NCBI GenBank assembly: GCA_937989585.1
Contig: CALKRW010000048.1
Location: 62,001 to 126,000 of the forward strand
Source: an uncultured Porphyromonadaceae bacterium
GTDB taxonomy: Bacteria; Bacteroidota; Bacteroidia; Bacteroidales; Muribaculaceae
Direction of reading: 5' to 3'
Length of the DNA stretch: 64,000 nucleotides
Shown here piece after piece: positions 9,634-19,498 of this stretch. The notes under the pieces are model-generated. The model did not search any database. It had not been told where the DNA came from and worked only from the letters and a program-made list of their open reading frames with translations. Position 1 is the stretch's first letter, and each line of letters opens with the position of its first letter. The translations under genes and the position numbers were made by a program.

Positions 9634-9712
9634 GATTCGTCCGTCTTCGATCCGGAACAGACTAACTTTATTTCCAAAATGTCTCTCCCCAAAAACATTC
9701 ATTATCACTACC

Positions 9713-12457
9713 ATGCCTAAGTCACTTAACGACGAATTCGACATAATGCTACCACCAGGCTCACGCAGGATTTCCAAGCCGGTGGAAGAAATTGCCGGCG
9801 AAATGGAATCGCTTCGGCAGGAACCAATACCCACACGCAGTTCCCGCCGGTCAAATGCTCCCGCGGAGGAAACACCGCGCCCCAATGCCCTCAGGAATGA
9901 CAACATTCTGAAAGATGACCAAGACAAATCCGAGCAGTCCGGAAACGACAGGATTGCCGATGAAGGAGACACAGCATCTAGGCGTCCGCGGCGTCGTATT
10001 TCTGATCCTGAGCCTCCGGGCATAATAAAATTCTTCACTGACCGGAGGCTGCATATATTCTTCGCCCTGCTATGCATAATAGTAGGTTGTGTCATGACTG
10101 TGATTCTGGTCTCGCATTTACGTAGCGGAGGAAACGATCAGAGCCGCGCCGCAAATCTACCCGTCGAGCAGATTGCCTCCGACCCGCATCAGGTTGAAAA
10201 TGCCGGAGGTGCTTTAGGCGCCAAACTTTCGCAAAGTCTGTTTACAGAGGCGCTGGGACTTGGCTCGCTGGTGCTTGCTTTATATTTCATAACGCTTGGT
10301 GTTACGATTATACGACGCAAGCGCTTGCAGTTCTGGTCAAAGACATTCAAGGCTTTACTATTGACAGTTGCCCTTTCCATTGTCCCGGGACTGGTATGTT
10401 ACACACTTGATACGGAAATCAACTGGGGCGGAACACATGGCCATTGGGTCAACGAAACACTTATGCGTCTCGGCGGTCCCATGATTGCCGTGGCAGTAAG
10501 CTGTATCCTGATTGGAGCGATTGTCTGCGTTTACCTCAATGACCTTATACGTCTGTACAGAATATGGCGTGAGAAAAAACGCGCACTCAAGGTCTCTATG
10601 CCGACAATTCATAAAACCAAGTCTGAATCACATCCACTTGATGAGAAACCTGTAGTCGAGCCGGATGAAGGTTCCATGGATGCAGAACCGGATGACTTCC
10701 CCGCGGACGCACTCAGGCCCGCCACCGTGACATCTCCACGAGCCGATAGCGAATTCGGTTCAGAACCGGAGGACGAGCCTTTTGCCAGAGAAAAGGATGA
10801 GGTTCTGACGGGATTCACTATCGACGAGCCGTCGGAAACCGACAGGGATGAGGCGACAGACGCTAATGATACCTTCGAGGTAGATGCACCTGAGGCAGAC
10901 ATCAAAGACAATGGAGACAGCGTGGCGCAACAGAAACCATACGACCACCGCGCCGAACTCTCGCATTACCGTTTTCCGACTCTTGACCTGCTCCACGAAG
11001 TTCCGACACGCACCACTGTCGACATGGACGAGCAGCAGGAAAACAAGGACCGCATCATCAAGGCTCTTGCCGACCATAAGGTGTATATCTCTTCAATCAA
11101 GGCTACCGTAGGTCCAACCGTGACACTTTTCGAGGTAGTACCGACGGAGGGAACACGCATAGCCCAGATCAAACGCCTCGAGGATGACATCGCTATGACA
11201 CTGAAGGCACGCGGCATACGAATCATAGCACCTCTGCCCGGCAAAGGTACTGTCGGTATCGAGGTACCGAACAACGATCCGCAGACCGTGTCAATGCGCT
11301 ACGTGCTTGCTTCAACAAAATTCCGTGAAAGCAAGAAGGCACTCCCCGTGGCGCTCGGCGCAACTGTATCTAACGACATCTTTGTGACTGACATAGCCTC
11401 GATGCCACATGTCCTTGTAGCAGGCGCCACAGGACAGGGCAAATCGGTCGGCCTCAACTGCATCATAGCATCCCTGTTATATAAAAAGCATCCTACAGAA
11501 CTTAAGTTCATACTTATCGACCCCAAAGAGGTAGAGTTCAGCCTTTACACAAAACTCTGCAATCACTACCTTGCCGCCATACCCGGCATGGACGAAGAGT
11601 CAGGTATCATCACTAAAAATGAGAATGTCCTGCTTGCACTAAACTCGCTGTGTGTACTTATGGACAAGCGTTATACTCTTCTGCGCAAAGCCGGTGTGAG
11701 AAACATTGTGGAATACAACGACAAGTTCACCGCACACAAACTCAATCCGGAAAACGGGCATGAGTTCATGCCTTACATCGTTGTGATTATCGACGAGTTC
11801 GCTGACCTCATCATGACCGCTGGAAAAGAGATTGAACTTCCCGTTACCCGCATCACTCAGAAAGCACGTGCCGTAGGAATTCATATGGTTATTGCGACAC
11901 AGCGTCCGTCAACCAATGTCCTTACAGGCCTCATCAAGGCCAACTGTCCTACCCGAATCGCATTCCGCGTGATGCAGATGGTCGACTCCCGTACCATCCT
12001 CGACCAGCCGGGTGCAAACCAACTTATAGGTCGAGGCGATATGCTTTACAGTTCGGGAGGCGAAGTCGAGCGTATGCAATGTGCCTTCATCGACACTGAC
12101 GAGGTCGAGAACCTGTGCGAATTCGTAGGCGAACAGATTGGTTTCGAGAAACCATATTACCTGCCCGAACCCAAGTTCACTGACGAAGATGTTATGATAG
12201 GCACTTCTCATGCCACCGCACCTGGAATGGATCGCGATCCGCTCTTTGACGAGGCGGCCCGATTCATCATCTCCCAGTCGACGGCATCGGTCTCCTCTCT
12301 TCAGCGCCGCTACCAGATAGGTTACAACCGAGCCGGTAAAATCATGGACCAGATGGAGGCGGCAGGTATCGTCGGACCAGGTGCCGGCTCGAAGCCGCGC
12401 AACATACTTGTGGACGGTCCCACACTCGAACTCATTCTTGAAAACAAGCCCTACTGA
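9713..12457 (+). CDS. ftsK: DNA translocase FtsK/SpoIIIE family
   Basis: Septum-located motor that moves chromosome ends during division and activates XerCD recombination at dif. I start it at the ATG at 9713 (MPKSLNDEFD, 914 residues); the frame is open further 5' only because it overlaps rpe. Four membrane segments lie at about residues 114-135, 181-201, 213-235 and 253-280, followed by an acidic, low-complexity linker to about 430. The motor has Walker A GATGQGKS (about 571-578) and Walker B VVIIDEF (about 687-693). The gamma winged helix at the C-terminus (SSLQRRYQIGYNRAGKIMDQ) would read KOPS-like sequences. Confidence 0.95.
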   Translation: MPKSLNDEFDIMLPPGSRRISKPVEEIAGEMESLRQEPIPTRSSRRSNAPAEETPRPNALRNDNILKDDQDKSEQSGNDRIADEGDTASRRPRRRISDPEPPGIIKFFTDRRLHIFFALLCIIVGCVMTVILVSHLRSGGNDQSRAANLPVEQIASDPHQVENAGGALGAKLSQSLFTEALGLGSLVLALYFITLGVTIIRRKRLQFWSKTFKALLLTVALSIVPGLVCYTLDTEINWGGTHGHWVNETLMRLGGPMIAVAVSCILIGAIVCVYLNDLIRLYRIWREKKRALKVSMPTIHKTKSESHPLDEKPVVEPDEGSMDAEPDDFPADALRPATVTSPRADSEFGSEPEDEPFAREKDEVLTGFTIDEPSETDRDEATDANDTFEVDAPEADIKDNGDSVAQQKPYDHRAELSHYRFPTLDLLHEVPTRTTVDMDEQQENKDRIIKALADHKVYISSIKATVGPTVTLFEVVPTEGTRIAQIKRLEDDIAMTLKARGIRIIAPLPGKGTVGIEVPNNDPQTVSMRYVLASTKFRESKKALPVALGATVSNDIFVTDIASMPHVLVAGATGQGKSVGLNCIIASLLYKKHPTELKFILIDPKEVEFSLYTKLCNHYLAAIPGMDEESGIITKNENVLLALNSLCVLMDKRYTLLRKAGVRNIVEYNDKFTAHKLNPENGHEFMPYIVVIIDEFADLIMTAGKEIELPVTRITQKARAVGIHMVIATQRPSTNVLTGLIKANCPTRIAFRVMQMVDSRTILDQPGANQLIGRGDMLYSSGGEVERMQCAFIDTDEVENLCEFVGEQIGFEKPYYLPEPKFTDEDVMIGTSHATAPGMDRDPLFDEAARFIISQSTASVSSLQRRYQIGYNRAGKIMDQMEAAGIVGPGAGSKPRNILVDGPTLELILENKPY

Positions 12458-12544
12458 TATGGCAATTCTGAAATGACCGATGACAGGATTCCGCAAGGAC
12501 AAAGGTATTAAACTTAGTCATCGAATTATTTGTTAAAATGAAAT

Positions 12545-13159
12545 ATGAACAAGATATCCATTATAACTTTTCTCCTGTTTTCAGTTTTTCCCTTTGTTGC
12601 ACAGGCACAGATGACCGGTGACAAGGTTCTCGACAAAAGTGCGAAAGTCATTACAAGCGCACCTTCAATGACTGTCAACTTCACTGTCGGGACAAGCCGT
12701 GGAAATTCAAGCGGCTGGATAACCATGTCCGGCAAAAAGTTCATTTTCAGTTCAGGCGACCTCAAGGTCTGGTATGACGGCACAAGCCAATGGGCACTCC
12801 AGAGATCAGTATCTGAAGTCTCGCTGACAACGCCGACGGCGTCCGAACTGGTCGACTCGAATCCATTTGAACTGATTTCACGTCATAAGCAACTTTTCAC
12901 CGCGAAACTTCTCTCCACAAGCAAGGAAGGTTATCGCGTCCAACTTACACCCAAAAGCAAAGGAAGTCAGATTAAAGCCGCTACCGTCACAATCAACTCA
13001 TCAAGTTTCATGCCCAAAAGTCTTGACGTAACCATGCACGACGGCCAGAAAATGAAAATCAATGTAACATCGACAAGTCAGGGCAAAACCCTTTCCGCCG
13101 CATACTTCAAATACAATCCGAAGGCGAATCCCGGCGTCGAACTCATCGACCTAAGATAA
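12545..13159 (+). CDS. LolA-like periplasmic lipoprotein carrier
   Basis: 204 residues with a signal peptide (about 1-22, ending AQAQ). The rest is predominantly beta-strand with the LolA-like layout of a half-barrel: VNFTVGTSRGNSSGWITMSG, FSSGDLKVWYDG, WALQRSVSEVSLTTP. LolA ferries lipoproteins from the inner to the outer membrane. The identification rests on fold-like pattern and on my recollection that LolA-like genes follow ftsK in Bacteroidales; sequence identity to proteobacterial LolA would be low. It lies 87 bp after ftsK and 49 bp before trxB, so it is probably cotranscribed. Confidence 0.75.
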   Translation: MNKISIITFLLFSVFPFVAQAQMTGDKVLDKSAKVITSAPSMTVNFTVGTSRGNSSGWITMSGKKFIFSSGDLKVWYDGTSQWALQRSVSEVSLTTPTASELVDSNPFELISRHKQLFTAKLLSTSKEGYRVQLTPKSKGSQIKAATVTINSSSFMPKSLDVTMHDGQKMKINVTSTSQGKTLSAAYFKYNPKANPGVELIDLR

Positions 13160-13208
13160 ATCAACCCAAGTAAAATAACTAACGAATCAAAATAAAACCC
13201 ATACGACC

Positions 13209-14180
13209 ATGTCTACCGAGAACAATACCACAAACACTCCCCAGCAGAAACATACCCGCTGTCTGATTATCGGTTCGGGGCCCGCCGGCTACACCGCAGC
13301 AATCTATGCCTCTCGTGCCAATCTCAATCCTGTTGTCATCGAGGGCATTCAGCCCGGCGGACAGTTGACAACCACAAGCGAAGTCGAGAACTTCCCCGGT
13401 TATCCCGAGGGTGTTGACGGCAACCAGTTGATGTCCGACCTTCGCAAGCAGGCTGAGCGTTTCGGCGCCGATATACGCTCTGGCTTTGTTTCTGAGGTTG
13501 ACTTCTCGGAACGTCCTTTCAAGGCCAAAGTCGGGAACGAAATCGAGTTCACCGCCGACAGTGTCATCATCGCCACAGGCGCATCGGCATCATATCTCGG
13601 ACTTCCTGACGAAGAGAAGTACAAAGGCATGGGCGTATCGGCATGTGCGGTCTGCGACGGATTCTTCTACCGCAAACGTCGCGTTGCAGTTGTAGGCGGC
13701 GGCGACACAGCCTGTGAGGAAGCCATGTATCTTTCGACTCTTGCCGATAAGGTTTACCTTATTGTCCGCAAAGACTACCTGCGTGCCTCGAAGGTAATGC
13801 AGCGACGTGTCCTCGATAATCCCAAGATTACAGTTCTTTTCAATACAAACACCATAGGACTGTTTGGCGAGGATGTACTCGAAGGGGCCCATCTTGTAGA
13901 ACATATGGGAACTCCCCGCGAGCAGAAATTTGACATCAACATCGACGGTTTCTTCCTTGCCATCGGCCACAAACCCAACAGTGCCATCTTCAATAATTTC
14001 ATCGACACTGACGAGAAAGGATTTATCAAGGTTCACGGCACCTCGACCGCGACCAACATCGCTGGAGTATTTGCTGCAGGCGATGTAGCCGACCCGGTTT
14101 TCCAGCAGGCAATCGTCGCCGCCGGTTCAGGCTGCCGTGCGGCTCTTGAGGCCGAGCGCTACCTGATGACCCTGGAATAA
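13209..14180 (+). CDS. trxB: Thioredoxin-disulfide reductase
   Basis: 323-residue FAD/NADPH flavoprotein that reduces thioredoxin. FAD-binding GSGPAGYTAAIYASRA (about 23-38), redox pair Cys146-Ala-Val-Cys149 in SACAVCDGFFYR, NADPH-binding GGGDTACEEA and the second FAD motif GVFAAGDVADP near the C-terminus are all visible. Slightly extended N-terminus (MSTENNTTNTPQQKHTR). The dsbD gene begins 16 bp downstream: cytosolic reducing power from TrxB via thioredoxin is the normal electron source for DsbD, so the pair makes functional sense. Confidence 0.96.
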   Translation: MSTENNTTNTPQQKHTRCLIIGSGPAGYTAAIYASRANLNPVVIEGIQPGGQLTTTSEVENFPGYPEGVDGNQLMSDLRKQAERFGADIRSGFVSEVDFSERPFKAKVGNEIEFTADSVIIATGASASYLGLPDEEKYKGMGVSACAVCDGFFYRKRRVAVVGGGDTACEEAMYLSTLADKVYLIVRKDYLRASKVMQRRVLDNPKITVLFNTNTIGLFGEDVLEGAHLVEHMGTPREQKFDINIDGFFLAIGHKPNSAIFNNFIDTDEKGFIKVHGTSTATNIAGVFAAGDVADPVFQQAIVAAGSGCRAALEAERYLMTLE

Positions 14181-14196
14181 GACGAAACGACAGTAA

Positions 14197-16194
14197 ATGA
14201 AGCGCACCACAGCCTTTCTGTTTATACTCTTAGCCGTCAGTCTGGGCCTCTACGCCCAGACTGTCAACCCCGTCGTATGGACTACCTCAGTATCGGCCAA
14301 CTCACAGACAGGCGAAGGTGTTATTACTTTTACTGCAGATATTGAGGACGGGTATCACATCTACGGCTTCACCCAACACAAGGGAGGTCCGCGTGCCACA
14401 TCCATTACCATCAACCAGACGGATGGCGTGGCAACGGACGGTCCGCTGACGGCATCGGTTGACCCGGTTAGAAAATTCAGCGACCAATTCAGCCTCAATG
14501 TCGAGGAGTGGAGTGGAACCATAACTTTCACTCAGCATTTCACTTTCCGCAAAAACAGCCCAGCCACAATCACAGGCACCATAGAATATATGGCCTGCAA
14601 AGGCAACGCATGTCTGCCTCCAAAGAAAGAAACCTTCAGCGAGAACATTGGCACTGCGATACCCGAGGCTACCGAAAAAAAGGATTCGGACTACCGGACA
14701 GACATTACAAGCACACCGACAACAACGCTCTCCGAACCGAGCGAAACAGACTGGTGGGCACCGGTCAGCGAGGCTTCTGAATCCAAAATCAACAGGCTGA
14801 CAGGTGACTCCGAATGGTGGTCGTTGATGATCATGGGCTTTCTCGGAGGCCTGTTCGCATTGCTTACGCCATGCGTGTGGCCAATGATTCCAATAACGCT
14901 TGACCTTTTCAAAAGGAAGTCAAGGAAGCGCTACCGCTCTGTCCTGAAAGCCATATTTTACGGTCTTTCGATAATCGTCATATTCCTTACCTTCGGCATT
15001 GCAATCACTCTGCTTTTCGGCGCCGGGAAACTGAACGAAATAGCGAATAGCCCGATATTCAATATCATATTCTTTGTGATACTTGTACTGTTCGCAATAT
15101 CGTTCTTCGGAGCCTTTGACATAAGTCTTCCATCGAAATGGTCGAACGCCACAGACTCTAAAGCAGAGAGATCAAGCGGACTGCTGTCCATCTTCTTCAT
15201 GGCTTTTACACTGGTGATTGTTTCCTTCTCCTGCACCGGACCAATCATCGGCACACTGCTTGTTGAGGCGGCTTCAGACGAATCGATTCTCGGACCCTCG
15301 CTTTGCATGGGAGGATTCGCCCTCGGACTGGCTGTACCGTTTACACTGTTTGCCCTTTTCCCCCCGATGCTAAAGGAAATGCCGGAAGCCGGAGGATGGA
15401 TGAACTCAGTAAAAGTGGTACTCGGCTTCATAGAACTGATACTCTCGCTAAAGTATCTATCAGTCGCAGATTTTGCTTACGGCTGGCACATACTTGACCG
15501 CGAGGTTTTCCTGTCGATATGGATTGTGCTGTTCACTCTGCTCGGTTTCTACCTTTTGGGCAAACTCCGCTTCGCCCTTGACGCCGTCAGGAAATATACC
15601 ACGGTAGTGGGATTTTTCCTTGCTGTCGCATCGTTCTCGTTCGCCGTCTATCTGTTGCCCGGTCTGTGGGGCGCGCCCCTAAAGGCTGTAGGCACTCTGA
15701 TTCCGCCACTCAATACTCAGGACTTCAATCTGTACGGCGGCCAGTTCGAGAAATTCACCGACTACAACGAAGGCATGGAATACGCCAAACGCAACATGCG
15801 CCCCGTGCTGCTCGATTTCTCAAATTACACCAGTGTGGATTGCCGAAGGATGGAGGACGCTGTTTTCGACAAAGAAAAAGTGCGCAAACCCATCGAAGAC
15901 CACTATGTCACCATTAAACTCATGGTTGATGACCGAACCGCATTGCCACATCCGATAACAGTAATCGAAAACAATAAAGAAGTCATCTTAGAGACATACG
16001 GCGAGAAATGGGCCTATCTGCAAAAGCACAAGTTCAATAAGAACTCCCAGCCATACTACGTCCTACTTGACAACCGCGGACGCCTTCTGACCGAACCGCG
16101 TGAATACAACGAGGATGTCTCAGCCTTTGTTGAATGGCTGCAAGACGGCGTCAAAGCATATTTAAAAGCCAATCCTGCCAAAGAAGAAAATTAA
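14197..16194 (+). CDS. dsbD: Thiol:disulfide interchange protein DsbD-like, C-terminal CxxC altered to SxxC
   Basis: 665 residues. Signal peptide (1-20), N-terminal DsbD-alpha domain with Cys134 and Cys139 (ACKGNACLPP), a membrane core of about eight helices (about 208-500) with Cys226 (TPCVWPM) and Cys346 (SCTGPIIG), and a C-terminal thioredoxin-like domain. DsbD passes electrons from cytosolic thioredoxin through core to gamma to alpha domain and on to periplasmic partners. Here the gamma-domain motif reads T-S-V-D-C-R-R-M-E: Ser546 (AGT, 15832-15834) stands where the first Cys should be; only Cys549 remains. The gene is otherwise intact, so this may be a changed mechanism rather than decay. 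Confidence 0.88.
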   Translation: MKRTTAFLFILLAVSLGLYAQTVNPVVWTTSVSANSQTGEGVITFTADIEDGYHIYGFTQHKGGPRATSITINQTDGVATDGPLTASVDPVRKFSDQFSLNVEEWSGTITFTQHFTFRKNSPATITGTIEYMACKGNACLPPKKETFSENIGTAIPEATEKKDSDYRTDITSTPTTTLSEPSETDWWAPVSEASESKINRLTGDSEWWSLMIMGFLGGLFALLTPCVWPMIPITLDLFKRKSRKRYRSVLKAIFYGLSIIVIFLTFGIAITLLFGAGKLNEIANSPIFNIIFFVILVLFAISFFGAFDISLPSKWSNATDSKAERSSGLLSIFFMAFTLVIVSFSCTGPIIGTLLVEAASDESILGPSLCMGGFALGLAVPFTLFALFPPMLKEMPEAGGWMNSVKVVLGFIELILSLKYLSVADFAYGWHILDREVFLSIWIVLFTLLGFYLLGKLRFALDAVRKYTTVVGFFLAVASFSFAVYLLPGLWGAPLKAVGTLIPPLNTQDFNLYGGQFEKFTDYNEGMEYAKRNMRPVLLDFSNYTSVDCRRMEDAVFDKEKVRKPIEDHYVTIKLMVDDRTALPHPITVIENNKEVILETYGEKWAYLQKHKFNKNSQPYYVLLDNRGRLLTEPREYNEDVSAFVEWLQDGVKAYLKANPAKEEN

Positions 16195-16206
16195 ACAATA
16201 AAACCA

Positions 16207-17028
16207 ATGTCACATTCAAGACAAGAAAAAATAGAGGCTATCGGCCGCGTAATCGACACACTCGACATACTTCGTGTAAAATGTCCCTGGGACGCCAAAC
16301 AGACCAACGAGTCACTTCGTCCGAACACAATCGAGGAGACATACGAACTGGCACAGGCCCTGCTCGGCGGTGACAATGCCGAAATCACCAAAGAACTCGG
16401 CGACGTGCTTCTTCACATACTTTTCTATGCGAAGATAGGCGAGGAGAAACAGGCATTCGACATAGTCGACGTAGCAGACGCCCTCAACCACAAACTCATC
16501 TTCCGTCATCCACACGTTTTCGGCGAGGTAAAGGCCGATACAGCCCATCAGGTGGAACTGAACTGGGAGCAGATCAAACTCAAGGAGAAAGACGGCAACC
16601 ATTCAGTTCTCGGCGGTGTGCCGAACGCCCTGCCAGCACTCGTCAAAGCATTCCGAATCCAGGAAAAAGCCGCCAACGTCGGTTTCGACTGGGAGCATCC
16701 CGAAGAAGTCTGGGACAAAGTCAAGGAAGAAATCAACGAGGTACAGAACGAGATAACACCCAGGAACGGTGAATCCGTTAAAGAATACGCCAAAGCCAAT
16801 CACGAACGTATCGAAGAGGAGTTCGGCGACCTTATGTTCGCGCTGATAAATGCGGCACGACTCTATAAAGTAAATCCCGAAAACGCTCTCGAGCGCACAA
16901 ACCGCAAGTTCATCGCCCGTTTCAACTACCTCGAGCAACATGCCAAAGAGGCAGGCCGCTCTCTCAAGGACATGACGCTCGCCGAGATGGACGAACTATG
17001 GAACGAAGCCAAAGCCAAGGGCCTGTAA
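16207..17028 (+). CDS. mazG: Nucleoside triphosphate pyrophosphohydrolase MazG
   Basis: 273-residue two-domain MazG. Hydrolyses (d)NTPs to NMP and pyrophosphate, a house-cleaning role. The N-terminal domain has the CPWDAKQTNESL stretch and the metal-binding EETYELAQAL ... ELGDVLLHI; the second has EEVWDKVKEEINEV and EEEFGDLMFALINAARL. Length fits E. coli MazG (263). It begins 12 bp after dsbD, consistent with one transcript. Confidence 0.95.
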   Translation: MSHSRQEKIEAIGRVIDTLDILRVKCPWDAKQTNESLRPNTIEETYELAQALLGGDNAEITKELGDVLLHILFYAKIGEEKQAFDIVDVADALNHKLIFRHPHVFGEVKADTAHQVELNWEQIKLKEKDGNHSVLGGVPNALPALVKAFRIQEKAANVGFDWEHPEEVWDKVKEEINEVQNEITPRNGESVKEYAKANHERIEEEFGDLMFALINAARLYKVNPENALERTNRKFIARFNYLEQHAKEAGRSLKDMTLAEMDELWNEAKAKGL

Positions 17029-17104
17029 GCAAGTCAGAACAAACTGAGACTTCCATACCAAAACACTTGCTCAACAAAAGGCCAAAACAAAGCGAAATTC
17101 AAGA

Positions 17105-19210
17105 ATGATTGTCTGCATAACCGAGAAACCGAGCGTAGCACGCGAGGTGGCACGAATACTCGGCGCGAACACGAAGCACGAAGGATACTTCGAGGGCGCC
17201 GGGTATCAGGTCACATGGACCTTCGGCCACCTGTGTACGCTCAAAGAACCCAACGACTACACCACCAGCTGGAAGAAATGGACTCTCAGCACACTGCCCA
17301 TGATTCCTCCGCGATTCGGCATAAAACTTATCGCCGACCGCGGTATTGAACAGCAGTTCAAAGTCATCAAGGAACTGTTCTCGAAGGCAGACAGCATCAT
17401 AAACTGCGGTGATGCCGGTCAGGAAGGCGAACTCATACAGCGCTGGGTTATGCAGAAAGCCGGGGTGAAATGTCCCGTGAACCGCCTTTGGATTTCATCG
17501 CTGACCGACGAGGCGATACGCCAGGGATTCAAGGACATCAGACCGCAGAAAGAATTCGACAACCTCTACTATGCCGGATTGTCTCGCGCCATCGGCGACT
17601 GGATACTCGGCATGAACGCCACAAGGCTTTACACACTCAAGTACTCGGCCTTCGGTTCGGGCATACTTTCGATAGGACGAGTACAGACCCCTACCCTCGC
17701 GCTGATAGTCGAGCGCCAGCAACAGATAGCCAATTTCGTTCCTGAAGACTTCTGGGAACTGGCAACAGAGTATCGCGGAACCATTTTCAATTCCACAGCC
17801 GGAAGATTCAAGGACCAGGCTAAGGCCCAGGCAATCCTGGACGAAATCAGGCCTTTGCCCCTGACCGTTACCGATGTTAGCAAGAAAACCGGCAAAGAAG
17901 GTCCCCGCCGTCTCTTCGACCTGACCTCCCTTCAGGTCGAGACCAACAAACTGTGGGGATGGAGTGCAGACCGAACACTTTCGCTGATACAGTCGCTGTA
18001 TGAGAAAAAGGTAACGACCTACCCTCGAGTCGACACCACCTATCTGTCTGAAGACCTCCACGCCAAGATTCCGGACATACTGCGCCGCATGACACCGTAT
18101 GCCGACAAGACGGCTCCCGTGCTGGCAAAACCGATCACCAAGTCGAAGAAGATTTTCGACAATGCCAAGATCACCGATCACCACGCTATCATTCCGACCG
18201 GCGAGGCTCCGAACAGACTCGAAGGCGACGAGCGACTTCTCTACCACCTCATTGCGCTTCGGTTTATCGGTGTTTTCTACCCGGACTGTGTATTTGAACA
18301 GACAGTTGTCAAGGCTAAAGTCGGAAATCATGAATTCAAGGCTCAAGGCAAGGTAATAGTCGATCCGGGATGGCGCGTCCTGCTTCCGCCAAAGAAAGAG
18401 AGCGCAAACTCCGCATCGAAAGATCAGGAAGCCGGAACGAATTCCGATAACCAGAACGGGGCGGAAGAAGCCGTTCTCCCATCATTCACCGTAGGCGAAA
18501 GCGGACCTCACAATCCCTTGCTGAACAAGAAGGCAACCCAACCCCCGAAACTTTACACCGAGGGCACACTGCTTCAGGCCATGGAAAGTGCCGGAAAGAC
18601 AGTCGATGACGAAGAATTGCGCGAGGCCATGAAGGAAAACGGCATAGGCCGTCCATCAACCCGCTCGGCCATTATCGAGACCCTCTTCAAACGCCATTAC
18701 ATAGCACGTCAGCGCAAGAGCATCGTAGCCACACAAGCAGGCATCGACCTTATCGCAACAATACGCGAGGACCTGATAAAGAGCGCTAAACTCACCGGCA
18801 TCTGGGAGAACAAACTGAGACGCATAGAGCGCGGCGACTATTCCGCAGCAGAATTTCTGGAGGAACTCAAGGCCATGATAGCCCAGATTGTCCAGACCGT
18901 ACTCACCGACAACTCACAGCGCCGAATCATCACAGAGGCTGAAAAGCCTGAAAAGTCATCGAAAACGAAAGCAAAGAGTTCCGATAAGGACTCAAAGGCG
19001 AAAAGCCCCAAACCTCGCAGAAAAGCTATAAAGTCACTTGAAGAAATCAAGTGCCCGGTTTGCGGAGAAGGCCATATTCTACGCGGACGGACCGCATACG
19101 GATGCTCGCGCTATGACCAGGGATGTACCTTCCGGCTTGACTTCAACACGGCCTCAGCGGACCTGACGCCGGCAAAACTCAACACCATAATCTCCAAGAT
19201 GAAGAAATGA
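17105..19210 (+). CDS. topB: DNA topoisomerase III, type IA
   Basis: 701 residues. Single-strand passing topoisomerase. Toprim domain at the N-terminus (ITEKPSVAREVARIL; NCGDAGQEGELI with the metal acidic residues), catalytic Tyr306 in TTYPRVDTTYLSE, and GIGRPSTRSAIIETL in the core. After about residue 615 comes a Ser/Lys-rich linker, then a zinc-ribbon (CPVCGEGHIL ... YGCSRYDQGC). The last bases overlap the start of a small Cys-rich ORF (ATGA). Confidence 0.95.
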   Translation: MIVCITEKPSVAREVARILGANTKHEGYFEGAGYQVTWTFGHLCTLKEPNDYTTSWKKWTLSTLPMIPPRFGIKLIADRGIEQQFKVIKELFSKADSIINCGDAGQEGELIQRWVMQKAGVKCPVNRLWISSLTDEAIRQGFKDIRPQKEFDNLYYAGLSRAIGDWILGMNATRLYTLKYSAFGSGILSIGRVQTPTLALIVERQQQIANFVPEDFWELATEYRGTIFNSTAGRFKDQAKAQAILDEIRPLPLTVTDVSKKTGKEGPRRLFDLTSLQVETNKLWGWSADRTLSLIQSLYEKKVTTYPRVDTTYLSEDLHAKIPDILRRMTPYADKTAPVLAKPITKSKKIFDNAKITDHHAIIPTGEAPNRLEGDERLLYHLIALRFIGVFYPDCVFEQTVVKAKVGNHEFKAQGKVIVDPGWRVLLPPKKESANSASKDQEAGTNSDNQNGAEEAVLPSFTVGESGPHNPLLNKKATQPPKLYTEGTLLQAMESAGKTVDDEELREAMKENGIGRPSTRSAIIETLFKRHYIARQRKSIVATQAGIDLIATIREDLIKSAKLTGIWENKLRRIERGDYSAAEFLEELKAMIAQIVQTVLTDNSQRRIITEAEKPEKSSKTKAKSSDKDSKAKSPKPRRKAIKSLEEIKCPVCGEGHILRGRTAYGCSRYDQGCTFRLDFNTASADLTPAKLNTIISKMKK

Positions 19211-19401
19211 GCGAGACAATGCAACTAATACTCGTAGGCATAGCAGTGGCTATCGCCATCTGGGGCATAATCAGGCAATTGCGCCCACGAAGCAAGGGCA
19301 AATCTTGTTGCGGGCCTGATAAATCGGAGTGCGATAAGTCATCAGCGGATGATGACGAGTGCGGGGGGTGTCCGCTCAAATCCACTTGCAAGCACAAATA
19401 A
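19207..19401 (+). CDS. Small Cys-rich single-pass membrane protein (FeoB-associated-like)
   Basis: 64 residues: one membrane segment (about residues 5-22, LILVGIAVAIAIWGII), a basic stretch (RQLRPRSKGK), then six cysteines in about 30 residues (SCCGPDKSEC, DECGGCPLKSTC). The architecture fits the FeoB-associated Cys-rich membrane protein family (PF12669), whose members often sit beside ferrous iron transporters. There is no feoB here; the start overlaps topB by four bases, so translation is probably coupled. Function unknown; metal or redox binding by the Cys tail is inference. Confidence 0.75.
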   Translation: MSETMQLILVGIAVAIAIWGIIRQLRPRSKGKSCCGPDKSECDKSSADDDECGGCPLKSTCKHK

Positions 19402-19498
19402 GGCTCAAACAGTGCGGGAGGATAATTCCAACAATGTCAATGTGCTCATTTTTAATTTTTACATTCCAAAGGGATGTTCCTACATTGCTTTTACGCTC

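Noticed and set aside
9545..9712. 5' extension of the ftsK frame
   Set aside because: It overlaps the end of rpe and encodes no FtsK-like sequence; the ATG at 9713 gives a sensible N-terminus.
17495..18346. 283-codon open frame antisense to topB
   Set aside because: No recognisable domain, Cys/Arg/Gly-rich composition of an antisense shadow, and it lies wholly inside the well-supported topB gene.
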